Positions 25,237-32,525 of a stretch of 64,000 nucleotides of DNA are shown here, in pieces. How positions within the stretch are numbered: position 1 is the first letter of the stretch; each line of letters starts with the position of its first letter. The stretch lies in NCBI RefSeq assembly GCF_003003265.1, contig NZ_PVTL01000003.1, positions 1 through 64,000 on the forward strand. Reading direction: 5' to 3'. The notes under the pieces are model-generated. The model saw only the letters and a program-made list of their open reading frames with translations. It did no database searches and had not been told where the DNA came from. The stretch is from Glaciihabitans tibetensis. Its GTDB lineage: Bacteria; Actinomycetota; Actinomycetes; Actinomycetales; Microbacteriaceae. A program made the position numbers and the translations under genes.

Positions 25237-26004
25237 ATGACGTATTCTGCACACGGTGGTTGGATAGATGCAGCAAATGCGTCCTGGCCCGAATTTGCCG
25301 AGGCCCTGCGGGCGGGCGCAATCCCGCTGCTTCCCTTCGGTGCCCACGAACAGCACGGCCCCCACCTCCCATTGCAGACTGACTCGATCATGGCCGAAGC
25401 GCTCGCCCGCCGGGTCGCAATAGAGGTGGGTGGCGCTCTGCTGCCCGTCGTTGCGTACGGTGAAACGTCCAACAATGCGGGTTTCCCGGGCACGCTGTCG
25501 CTGTCGTTTGAGACCGTCAGGGCGATCGCAACGGATATTGGTTCGGCGTTGGCCGCGCAGGGCGCGCGCGGGTTTGTGATTGTAAACGGAGACTTCGGAA
25601 ACCAGGCACCCTTGAAGGCCGCAGCCCGGGCCCTGACCTCCGGGCATGTCCCCGGTGTGCCACCCCTGCCGACCCTCGTCGTCGACTATCCGGGGTTTGA
25701 GGAGGCCGCAGCGCGGTTCGCCACGACGTTGCCTGCCGGTCCCGGTTTTTATCACGCGGACGAAGTGGAGACGTCGATTGTCCTGGCCGTTCGGCCGGAA
25801 GCGGTGCACATGGACAAAGCGGAGGCGTCCTACCCCGACTTTCCGGACACCTACCCGTCACTGTTCACGCAGCTACAGGAGATATCGCCGAGCGGCGTGT
25901 TTGGAGACCCGCGACCCGCGACGCCCGAAACGGGCGAGGCGATTCTCGCCGCTCTCACGCTTCGTGCGGTGGACCTCGTGCAGAGCTTCCTTCGACGGCT
26001 CTGA
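25237..26004 (+). CDS. Creatininase-family amidohydrolase with altered metal motif
   Basis: 255 residues from ATG 25237 with a strong AGAAGGAGAA ribosome site. Family hallmarks: IPLLPFGAHEQHGPHLPLQTDS gives the Glu, His and Asp metal ligands, GFPGTLSLSFET the conserved strand, and YHADEVETSIVL the second Glu region. The motif normally NGHGGN reads NGDFGNQ, so a ligand His is replaced by Asp. The family includes creatininase, IolN, ArfB formamide hydrolase and MftE. Context (importer, amidohydrolase, PLP enzyme) points to hydrolysis of a small cyclic amide or similar ring. Its stop overlaps the next start (TGATG). Confidence 0.87.
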   Translation: MTYSAHGGWIDAANASWPEFAEALRAGAIPLLPFGAHEQHGPHLPLQTDSIMAEALARRVAIEVGGALLPVVAYGETSNNAGFPGTLSLSFETVRAIATDIGSALAAQGARGFVIVNGDFGNQAPLKAAARALTSGHVPGVPPLPTLVVDYPGFEEAAARFATTLPAGPGFYHADEVETSIVLAVRPEAVHMDKAEASYPDFPDTYPSLFTQLQEISPSGVFGDPRPATPETGEAILAALTLRAVDLVQSFLRRL

Positions 26005-27275
26005 TGCCTCCAATCCACGGGCGGGGCGAGTCGACCGCACGACGGCACGTCCTGGCAGGTGCAGACCTGCCGCTGATGGTGCTCAGCGACAGTGCGACGA
26101 GTCACAACATCCAGATCATGGCGAAGTTCTGCGCAGACAACCGTGTGGAGCTGGCGCCGCACGCGAAGACACACATGTCACGCCAGCTGTGCAGGCGCCA
26201 GCTGGAAGCGGGGGCCTGGGGGATGACCGCGGCGACCACTTCCCAGGTGCGGACACTCTCGGGGTTCGGCGTCACCCGAATCCTGCACGCGAACCAACTG
26301 GTCGACCCGGCCGCGATCGCCTGGGTCGCCGCGACCTACCTAACGGGCGGGGACGCGCAGTATTACTGCTACGTCGACAGTCTCGCCGGGCTGGCCCTGC
26401 TCGAGCGGGAGCTCGACCGGATCAATCCGCCTGCGAAGTTGCGGGTGCTGATCGAACTCGGCTTCGTCGGCGGTCGCACCGGCATCCGCAGCGACCCAGA
26501 CGCCGTCACACTCGCGCATGCTGTCGCGGGCTCTGCGCGGGTTGACCTCGCGGGCGTTGCTGGGTTCGAGGGCCTGATGCCAGCGTCTGACGGCGAGACC
26601 CCATGGGGCGCCGCAGAGTTTCTCCGCCGGATGCGGGCGCTGACGAAGTACTGCGCGGACGCCGGGCTCTTCGCGGGCACTCCTGTCGTCACGGCCGGCG
26701 GCAGTTCCTTCTTCGACCTCGTCGTCGCCGAGTTGGGGCCAGACAGCTGGGACTTTCCGGTCACCTGTGTGCTTCGCAGTGGCTGCTACGTGACCCACGA
26801 CCACGGCCTGTACGCGCGCACCTCGCCGTTCGGCGCCCGCACCTGGCCGTTCGGCTTTCGAGGCGCGGCCGTGGGCGAGCACTTCGTCCCCGCACTGGAA
26901 TTGTTCGCCAGCGTGCTGTCGCGTCCCGAACCTGATCGCGTCATCGTCGGGTTCGGACGCCGGGAGGCGCCGACCGACGATCGGATGCCCATTGTGCTCG
27001 GTCGGCTCCGCGCTGTCGAGGGCGCGGGCGACACCGGCCGCGACACGGACGGCGACACGGACGGCGACACGGACGGCGACACGGACGGCTGGGAGGTCAC
27101 TGCCGTCAACGACCACCACGCGTTCCTGCGGGTGCCCGCGGACGCGGTCGTGGATCCCGGGCAGATTCTGCGGTTCGGCATCAGTCACCCGTGCGGCGCG
27201 TTTGACCGCTGGCGCAGCATCCCGCTCATCGACGACGAACGCCACGTACTCGGGGTGATCCGACCCGTTCTCTGA
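26004..27275 (+). CDS. D-serine deaminase-like PLP enzyme (alanine-racemase fold)
   Basis: 423 residues. The N-terminal barrel of the DSD1/D-threonine aldolase class is recognisable: LMVLSDSATSHNIQIMAKFC, then LAPHAKTHMS with the PLP-binding lysine, and PVVTAGGSSFFD, the phosphate-gripping glycines. The C-terminal beta domain ends with SHPCGAFDRW, matching the H-x-C metal site of eukaryotic-type D-serine dehydratases. It likely acts on a D-amino acid or beta-hydroxy amino acid from the preceding hydrolase. Four DTDG repeats (about residues 347-362) form an acidic surface loop. Translationally coupled to the creatininase-like gene. Confidence 0.87.
   Translation: MPPIHGRGESTARRHVLAGADLPLMVLSDSATSHNIQIMAKFCADNRVELAPHAKTHMSRQLCRRQLEAGAWGMTAATTSQVRTLSGFGVTRILHANQLVDPAAIAWVAATYLTGGDAQYYCYVDSLAGLALLERELDRINPPAKLRVLIELGFVGGRTGIRSDPDAVTLAHAVAGSARVDLAGVAGFEGLMPASDGETPWGAAEFLRRMRALTKYCADAGLFAGTPVVTAGGSSFFDLVVAELGPDSWDFPVTCVLRSGCYVTHDHGLYARTSPFGARTWPFGFRGAAVGEHFVPALELFASVLSRPEPDRVIVGFGRREAPTDDRMPIVLGRLRAVEGAGDTGRDTDGDTDGDTDGDTDGWEVTAVNDHHAFLRVPADAVVDPGQILRFGISHPCGAFDRWRSIPLIDDERHVLGVIRPVL
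27042..27089 (+). repeat. 12-bp in-frame tandem repeat (four units)
   Basis: Four copies of GACACGGACGGC inside the PLP-enzyme gene, encoding repeated D-T-D-G. Unit length is divisible by three. The acidic loop lies between two strands of the C-terminal domain. Confidence 0.95.
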
Positions 27276-27349
27276 CGACCACCTCTGACGACGACCTTTG
27301 ACGACCACCCCTGACGACCACCCCTGACGACCACCCCTGACGACTACAC
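27272..27349. repeat. 13-bp tandem repeat, six units, beginning at a stop codon
   Basis: Units of CTGACGACCACCC start at 27272, 27285, 27298, 27311, 27324 and 27337. The TGA of the first unit (27273-27275) is the stop codon of the preceding gene. With a 13-bp period each new TGA lies one frame later, so the array stops translation in all frames. It fills most of the space before the convergent ribokinase gene. Confidence 0.95.
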
Positions 27350-27379
27350 GCGACGGCGAGGCGGGGCTCCGACCCGTCG

Positions 27380-28291
27380 CTAGTTCGGCTGCGGCGGCTG
27401 CGGCGGCTGCGGCGACCGGGGCGGCTGCGCGCCGAGGTGCTGCACCGCGCGGGCTCCGGCGGCGGTGCCTGCCTCCACGGCCGAAGCCAGGTCTGCGCCC
27501 CGGGCGAGCTCAGCGGCCAGCGCTCCGACGAACGCGTCACCGGCGCCCGTGGTGTCGACGACGGAAACCTGGTGCGCGGGGGAGTGGCTGACACCCTCTG
27601 CCGTGGCCAGCACAACGCCGTCGCCGCCGAGGGTGATCACCACCGACACGCTCTGCTGCAGCAGCTCCTTTGCGACCGCCAGTGCATCCGCGACCGAGCT
27701 GACGGCACGACCGCTCACGGCGGCGGCCTCGGATTCGTTCACCACGAGCGGATCGCACAGTGCCAGCAGCGCGGCCGGGATCTCCCGCGACGGCGAGAGG
27801 TTCAGCACAAACCGGGCTCCCGCGTCGCGCGTCGCGTCCGCGACCGCGATCACGGTGGCGAGAGGTACCTCGAGCTGGGCGAGTACCACGGTGGCAGGGC
27901 TTGCAAGCGAGCGGATGATTGCGGCGCTGGTATCGGGCTGCAGCCGGGCATTGGCGCCGGCAGCCACAACGATGCTGTTCTCGCCCGAGGTCACCACCGT
28001 GATGAGGGCGACACCCGTGGGCGCTTCGGTGGTCGTGGTGACGTGGGAAACGTCGACCCCGTTGGAGCGCAGCTCTTCGATGAGTTCGTGGCCGGTGCTG
28101 TCGTCGCCGAACGAGCCGATGAAAACGGGAGGCACCCCTGCGGCGGAGGCGGCCACCGCCTGGTTGGCGCCCTTTCCGCCGGCGCCCGTAACGATGTCAC
28201 CGCCGAGCAGGGTCTCGCCGGGCTGCGGATGGCGGTCGACGATCACGGTGTAGTCGCGGCTCGCGGAGCCCACCACGATGAGGGCGCTCAC
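27380..28291 (-). CDS. rbsK: Ribokinase (PfkB family)
   Basis: 303 residues from GTG 28291, which overlaps the stop of the upstream oxidoreductase as GTGA. The PfkB signatures are clear: LLGGDIVTGAGGKGANQAVAAS (the GG-x-G-x-N motif) and VSVVDTTGAGDAFVGALAAEL with the catalytic Asp in GAGD. LVVNESEAAAVSG is the N-x-x-E metal motif. It phosphorylates ribose or a related sugar at O5. The last dozen residues (PPRSPQPPQPPQPN) are a short proline/glutamine repeat beyond the normal ribokinase end. Coupling to an oxidoreductase suggests a small sugar-utilisation unit. Confidence 0.9.
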   Translation of the reverse strand: MSALIVVGSASRDYTVIVDRHPQPGETLLGGDIVTGAGGKGANQAVAASAAGVPPVFIGSFGDDSTGHELIEELRSNGVDVSHVTTTTEAPTGVALITVVTSGENSIVVAAGANARLQPDTSAAIIRSLASPATVVLAQLEVPLATVIAVADATRDAGARFVLNLSPSREIPAALLALCDPLVVNESEAAAVSGRAVSSVADALAVAKELLQQSVSVVITLGGDGVVLATAEGVSHSPAHQVSVVDTTGAGDAFVGALAAELARGADLASAVEAGTAAGARAVQHLGAQPPRSPQPPQPPQPN

Positions 28292-29487
28292 CGCGCCCAC
28301 CCCTGCCGCGCCGACTGCACGGGTTCGCCAGTGCGCACGGCCTCGGCGATCAGCAGCGCGAGGTAGTGGTCCTGCGCGGCCTCGGCAACGCTGTAGAACG
28401 GCGGGCCTCCGTGGACGTAGGTGCTCATCCGCACCAGGCACTCGGCGATGGCGAGTTCGTCGTCGCTGAGGCGAGCGGGGATGAAGTCGTTGGTGTACTC
28501 CCAGCGGCCCGCGGCGGTGATGCCGCGCAAGAACTTGCCCTCGAGGTTGCCACCCTCGCCGGCGTCGACCCGGCGGATGTCGGAGAACAGCGGAGTACGG
28601 AAGTCCTGCAGCGAACGCACCTCGGTGTCGGAGATTTCGCCGCGGTCGCCGCGCAGCACGATCCGGTTCTTGCGGATCCACGAGAAGTATTGTTCGTCCG
28701 CGAAGTCATAGACGCCGAGCCGGTCGCCGAAGTCGAGGCGGGCCGAGACCTGGTGGGCGGTCACGGAGCGTTCCTCGGTGGGCTGGCCCTCACGCCCGGG
28801 GCCGACAACCAGCGGTGAGTCGAAGCTGCTCGCCGTGATGCGTGCGTCCTCGAAGCCGATTCCGAGCGCCCGGCGGATGAGGCTGACCCCGTGGTAGTCG
28901 TGACACTGCGCGACGAGCGCGTAGCTGATCCGCCCGAGCTGCCCAGAGCCAGCAATCGCCAGCTGCGCGCGCAGCAGCGGCGAAAGGTGATACTGCTCCG
29001 CCACCTGAATCAGCGCGCCGTTCTCCGTCAGCCGGTGCACCCGGAGCAGCGACTCCACGTCGGCCGCTGGCGGTGTCTCGGTGAGCGCGGGCAGGCCGAG
29101 CTGCGTCAGTTCTTCGATGACGTCGGGCGCCACGGCGCGTGGGACGGAGACCACCACAAACTCCGGCGAGGTCGCGGCAGCAAGGGTGGCGACATCGCGG
29201 AAGGTCGGGATGCCCCATTTGGCTTCGATCCCGCGCCCGACCTCGACGTCGCGGGTGACGAGCCCGGCTATCGCGAACCGTTCGGGAAACTCGCGCGCGA
29301 TCCGAAGGAAGAACTCGCTGCGCCAACCCCGCCCCACGATCGCGAAGACAATTCTCGGGGGCGAAGCGTCCTGCGGTGTGGGGTCAGGCGAGGGCTCGTG
29401 CATGGGGTCAAGCGTGGGGTCAGGCGAGGGCTCGTGCGTCAGGGCGTTGCGCCGTGTGGGGTCGGCATCGGGGGATGTCGTGGTCAT
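28288..29487 (-). CDS. Gfo/Idh/MocA-family oxidoreductase with repetitive N-terminal tail
   Basis: 399 residues from ATG 29487, preferred over 29523 because AGGAG precedes it at normal spacing. The first 45 residues are disordered and repeat HEPSPDPT; the Rossmann fold begins at IVFAIVGRGWRSEFF, where the usual GxGxxG reads GRGWRS. ALTETPPAA stands where the family EKP lysine motif is expected, so the lysine is missing (TETPP). FVVVSVPRAVAPDVI and the C-terminal AGRWEYTND region follow the family. Possibly a non-oxidoreductase relative or one with altered cofactor chemistry. Translationally coupled to ribokinase. Confidence 0.8.
   Translation of the reverse strand: MTTTSPDADPTRRNALTHEPSPDPTLDPMHEPSPDPTPQDASPPRIVFAIVGRGWRSEFFLRIAREFPERFAIAGLVTRDVEVGRGIEAKWGIPTFRDVATLAAATSPEFVVVSVPRAVAPDVIEELTQLGLPALTETPPAADVESLLRVHRLTENGALIQVAEQYHLSPLLRAQLAIAGSGQLGRISYALVAQCHDYHGVSLIRRALGIGFEDARITASSFDSPLVVGPGREGQPTEERSVTAHQVSARLDFGDRLGVYDFADEQYFSWIRKNRIVLRGDRGEISDTEVRSLQDFRTPLFSDIRRVDAGEGGNLEGKFLRGITAAGRWEYTNDFIPARLSDDELAIAECLVRMSTYVHGGPPFYSVAEAAQDHYLALLIAEAVRTGEPVQSARQGWAR
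29378..29437 (-). repeat. 24-bp direct repeat, 36-bp period, in the oxidoreductase N-terminal tail
   Basis: Two identical 24-bp copies at 29378-29401 and 29414-29437, 36 bp apart, encode HEPSPDPT twice in a disordered tail. The period is divisible by three. Confidence 0.9.
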
Positions 29488-29578
29488 CGCGTCAACTCCT
29501 GTGTTCGCGGCGGAATGCTCCACTCATCAGGGTAGACCGTGGCCGGACGGTCGACCGTGGCGGCCCTTCTTCACCATC

Positions 29579-29634
29579 GAGCACTCTAACGCGAGCACTC
29601 TAACGCGAGCACTCCAACGCGAGCACTCCAACGG
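29579..29634. repeat. 14-bp tandem repeat, four units
   Basis: Units GAGCACTCTAACGC start at 29579, 29593, 29607 and 29621; the last two have C for T at one position. The array lies in the 177-bp spacer between the VOC-protein gene and the oxidoreductase gene, both on the minus strand. Confidence 0.95.
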
Positions 29635-29664
29635 CGGCCTGGTCACACTGGCGCCACCGACCTG

Positions 29665-30051
29665 TCAGTCCATGCTGGCGATCTGAATCAGGTTTCCGCA
29701 GGTGTCGTCGAAGACCGCCGTGGTCACCGGACCCATCGCGGTGGGCTGCTGGGTGAACGTCACGCCAGCCGCGGCGAGGCGGGTGTATTCCGCCGTCGCA
29801 TCCTCCACGGCGAACGACGTGAACGGAATGCCATCCGCGACTAGCGCCTCCAGAAACGGTCGGACCGCGGGGTGGTCGTCTGGTTCGAGAGAGAGCTGGG
29901 TGCCCTCCGGCTGTTCCGGGGAGGCGACGGTGATCCAGCGTGCTTCGCCCATCGGGATGTCGTTTACCGGCACGAATCCCAGCGTCGAGGTATAGAACTC
30001 CAGCGCCTTCGTCTGGTCATCTACGAAAATGGTGGCGAGATTGATCTTCAT
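29665..30051 (-). CDS. VOC-superfamily (glyoxalase-like) protein
   Basis: 128 residues from ATG 30051 with AAAGGAA upstream. Two beta-alpha-beta modules of the vicinal-oxygen-chelate fold are visible: INLATIFVDDQTKALEFYTSTLGF at the N-terminus and TAVFDDTCGNLIQI at the C-terminus, the usual FxDxxGNxxxL ending. LSLEPDDHPAVRPF is in the linking region. Members range from glyoxalases to antibiotic-binding proteins, and the ligand cannot be read from sequence. It follows an ArsR repressor gene by 22 bp, a frequent pairing in actinobacteria. Confidence 0.9.
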   Translation of the reverse strand: MKINLATIFVDDQTKALEFYTSTLGFVPVNDIPMGEARWITVASPEQPEGTQLSLEPDDHPAVRPFLEALVADGIPFTSFAVEDATAEYTRLAAAGVTFTQQPTAMGPVTTAVFDDTCGNLIQIASMD

Positions 30052-30073
30052 GGCTGATTCCTTTCGGTCGCCA

Positions 30074-30346
30074 TCACGATGCGGGCGGCCATCGACGGGT
30101 GATTTCCTGCAGCGGGGCTGTGTCGAGCGTGTGGACTTTGTAACGGCCTCGGCGTTCGCTGTGTACCAGTCCGGCCGCCTCGAGCACCTCGAGGTGCTGC
30201 GAGATGGCCTGCCGGGACGAGCTGGAGCCATGTTTCGTTGCGAGCCGGGAACAAATTTCGAAGAGTGTTTGGTCATCGCGTTCCGCGAGTTCATCGAGGA
30301 TTGTCCGCCGGGTTTCATCGGCGATAGCCCTGTAGATGTCGCTCAC
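30074..30346 (-). CDS. ArsR-family repressor
   Basis: 90 residues. DIYRAIADETRRTILDELAER opens the winged helix, and SSRQAISQHLEVLEAAGLVHSERRGRYKVHTL holds the recognition helix and wing. There are no cysteine metal ligands. It belongs to the short YczG/SdpR-like group commonly coupled to SRPBCC or VOC genes and probably represses its own operon with the VOC gene. This is the second ArsR plus small-ligand-protein pair in the window. Confidence 0.88.
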   Translation of the reverse strand: MSDIYRAIADETRRTILDELAERDDQTLFEICSRLATKHGSSSSRQAISQHLEVLEAAGLVHSERRGRYKVHTLDTAPLQEITRRWPPAS

Positions 30347-30410
30347 ACCGCCACAATAGGCAAGCGATCACTTGCATGTCAAGGGGCGCGAGCGAAGCGG
30401 GTGAGCGCAC

Positions 30411-30446
30411 AAAAACGCGGCGCCCGGGGGAAACCCGGGCGCCGCG
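30411..30446 (-). terminator. Rho-independent terminator after the MHS transporter gene
   Basis: CGCGGCGCCCGGG (30416-30428) pairs perfectly with CCCGGGCGCCGCG (30434-30446) around a 5-base loop. On the minus strand the stem is followed directly by five T residues (complement of 30411-30415). It lies 34 bp past the transporter stop. Confidence 0.93.
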
Positions 30447-30479
30447 ACATCCCCCATCACAGAGGGAAAGAAACACCAG

Positions 30480-31871
30480 CTAGCTGACGTTGCCCTCGTA
30501 GTTCACATCTTTGGTTTCCTTGCTCAGGCGCAGGGCGACCAGGGTGATCACGGCGCTGAGGCTGAGGTAGAGACCCACGAGCCACGTGCTGCCCTCGGCT
30601 GCCTGCCAGAGCGCAACCGCGATGAACGGCGCGACCGCAGCACCCAGGATGCTGGCGACGTTGTAGCTGATCGCGCTTCCGGTGTAGCGCACGTTGGTTG
30701 GGAACAGCTCGGGCAGCTGAGCACCCATCGGACCGAAGGTGAGGCCCATCAGGATGAAGCCGAGGATGAGCAGCGTCATCACGCCGACCTGTCCCGCTCC
30801 GAAGAGGGGAACAAAGAGGAGCCCGAAGATGATGATTCCGATGGTCGTCCACGACAGCATCTTGCGGCGGCCGTACTTCTCCGCGAGGGGGCCGGAGACG
30901 AGGGTGAAGATTCCGAAGAACACCACACCGATGATGAGCATGATCAAAAACTCGTTGCGGGTGTAGCCGAGGCCGGGAACGAAGGCGTCCGCGTTGAACG
31001 GCTTGCCCGCCGCTTCTGCTGCGGCGGCGGCGGTGTCGGAGTCACTGGCGGTGGTGCCATAGGTGAGCGTGAACGTGGTCATCAGGTAGAAGAGCACGTA
31101 GGTCGCGAGCATGATGAACGTGCCCAGGATGAGTTCGCGCCAGCTGGATTTGAAGACGCGGGCCAGCGGGAGCTTGGCGACCTCTCCCTTGTCGACGACC
31201 TTCTGGAACGCGGGGGTTTCGACGAGCTTCAGGCGGATGTAGAGGCCGATGATGACCAAAATGGCGCTCGCGAGGAACGGGACGCGCCAGCCCCAGGCCT
31301 GGAACGCTTCCGGAGCGAGGTTCAGGCTCAGGACGAGGAACACGACGTTCGCGATGATGAAGCCGATCGGAGCGCCCAGCTGGGGGAAGGTGCCGTAGAT
31401 CGCACGCTTGCCCGCGGGTGCGTTTTCCGTTGCCAGCAGTGCGGCGCCGCTCCACTCGCCGCCGAGGCCGAGGCCCTGGCAGAAACGGAAGAGCACCAGC
31501 AGGGCGGGAGCCCAGAACTCCCAGCCCGGCGTCAGCGCGGTCGGGAGGCAGCCAATGAGAACGGTGGCGATACCCATCGTGAGCAGCGATGCGACGAGGG
31601 TGCCCTTGCGACCGATCTTGTCACCGAAGTGACCGAACACGATCGAGCCGATCGGGCGCGCGACGAACGCGGCACCGAACACGGCGAACGAGCTCAGGAG
31701 GGCGCTTGCCTCGTTCTGGCTCGGGAAGAAGAGGGCGGGAAACACGAGCACGGCAGCCGTGGCATAGACGTAGAAGTCGTAGAACTCGATCGACGTGCCG
31801 ATGAGGCTGGCACCGATGACTCGACCTCGAGTATTGGCTGGGGCGGCGGTTGGCGCGGTGGACGTTGACAT
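30480..31871 (-). CDS. MHS-family major facilitator transporter
   Basis: 463 residues with 12 predicted membrane segments. GTSIEFYDFYVYATAAVLVFP is the characteristic start of metabolite:proton symporters (shikimate, citrate, proline-betaine group), and GHFGDKIGRKGTL is the cytoplasmic A motif between helices 2 and 3. The substrate is probably an organic acid or osmolyte. It is a single-gene unit, ended by a strong terminator. Upstream are two dyads (GGCGCA-6-TGCGCC at 31926-31943 and the 9-bp-arm repeat at 31970-31996). Confidence 0.92.
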   Translation of the reverse strand: MSTSTAPTAAPANTRGRVIGASLIGTSIEFYDFYVYATAAVLVFPALFFPSQNEASALLSSFAVFGAAFVARPIGSIVFGHFGDKIGRKGTLVASLLTMGIATVLIGCLPTALTPGWEFWAPALLVLFRFCQGLGLGGEWSGAALLATENAPAGKRAIYGTFPQLGAPIGFIIANVVFLVLSLNLAPEAFQAWGWRVPFLASAILVIIGLYIRLKLVETPAFQKVVDKGEVAKLPLARVFKSSWRELILGTFIMLATYVLFYLMTTFTLTYGTTASDSDTAAAAAEAAGKPFNADAFVPGLGYTRNEFLIMLIIGVVFFGIFTLVSGPLAEKYGRRKMLSWTTIGIIIFGLLFVPLFGAGQVGVMTLLILGFILMGLTFGPMGAQLPELFPTNVRYTGSAISYNVASILGAAVAPFIAVALWQAAEGSTWLVGLYLSLSAVITLVALRLSKETKDVNYEGNVS

Positions 31872-31969
31872 GAAGGGAAGGCTCCGGAACGGACGGTGCG
31901 AACGCGAGTACTCGGCCCGGACCGTGGCGCATAGATGTGCGCCGGAAGGTTCCGGGAGACTCTGCGGGT

Positions 31970-31996
31970 GGAGGGTTCACTTGTGGCGAACCCTCC
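31970..31996. promoter_or_regulatory. 9-bp perfect inverted repeat upstream of the MHS transporter
   Basis: GGAGGGTTC (31970-31978) and GAACCCTCC (31988-31996) flank a 9-base centre. The site lies between the ribH stop and the transporter start, both minus strand. It has no T tract, so it could be a weak terminator for the riboflavin operon or an operator for the transporter. Its 18-bp centre-to-centre arm spacing suits a dimeric regulator. Confidence 0.5.
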
Positions 31997-32051
31997 TACC
32001 TTACGCCGTGTTACGGCCAGATGAACACTTGCTGGCAGTTTCGCTGTGCCC

Positions 32052-32525
32052 TCAGGCCCCGCGCAGCTCGCGCAGCAGCACAGCCGTGGCGACCGCTGCC
32101 TGCGCGGCTTCCGCTCCCTTGTCTTCCTTCGAGCCCTCGAGGCCAGCGCGGTCGAGCCCCTGCTGCTCGTTATCGAGGGTGAGCACCCCGAAGCCGACGG
32201 GCTTGCCGGTCAATACGCTCACCTGCGTGAGACCGCTCGTCGCGGCATCCGACACGTATTCGAAGTGCGGGGTTCCCCCACGGATGATGACGCCGAGGGC
32301 CACCACGGCGTCGGCGCCCGCATCGAGCGCGGCCTTGGCGACCACCGGAAGCTCAAAGCTCCCGGGAACGCGCACCTCGGTGATGTCGACGTTCGACTCG
32401 GTGAGTGCCCGACGGGCGCCGGCGAGCAGGCCGTTGGTGATGACCTCGTGCCAGGACCCGGCCACGATGGTGACCTTCAGCCCTGTGCCGTCGGTCTTGA
32501 TGTCGGGGATTCCGTCGCCGCTCAT
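32052..32525 (-). CDS. ribH: 6,7-dimethyl-8-ribityllumazine synthase
   Basis: 157 residues. It condenses 5-amino-6-ribitylamino-uracil with 3,4-dihydroxy-2-butanone 4-phosphate, the penultimate step of riboflavin synthesis. Visible motifs: [37 protein letters not shown] (substrate-binding loop), [22 protein letters not shown] with the catalytic His region, and [18 protein letters not shown]. Its ATG overlaps the ribBA stop by four bases. Last gene of the riboflavin operon. Confidence 0.97.
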   Translation of the reverse strand: MSGDGIPDIKTDGTGLKVTIVAGSWHEVITNGLLAGARRALTESNVDITEVRVPGSFELPVVAKAALDAGADAVVALGVIIRGGTPHFEYVSDAATSGLTQVSVLTGKPVGFGVLTLDNEQQGLDRAGLEGSKEDKGAEAAQAAVATAVLLRELRGA

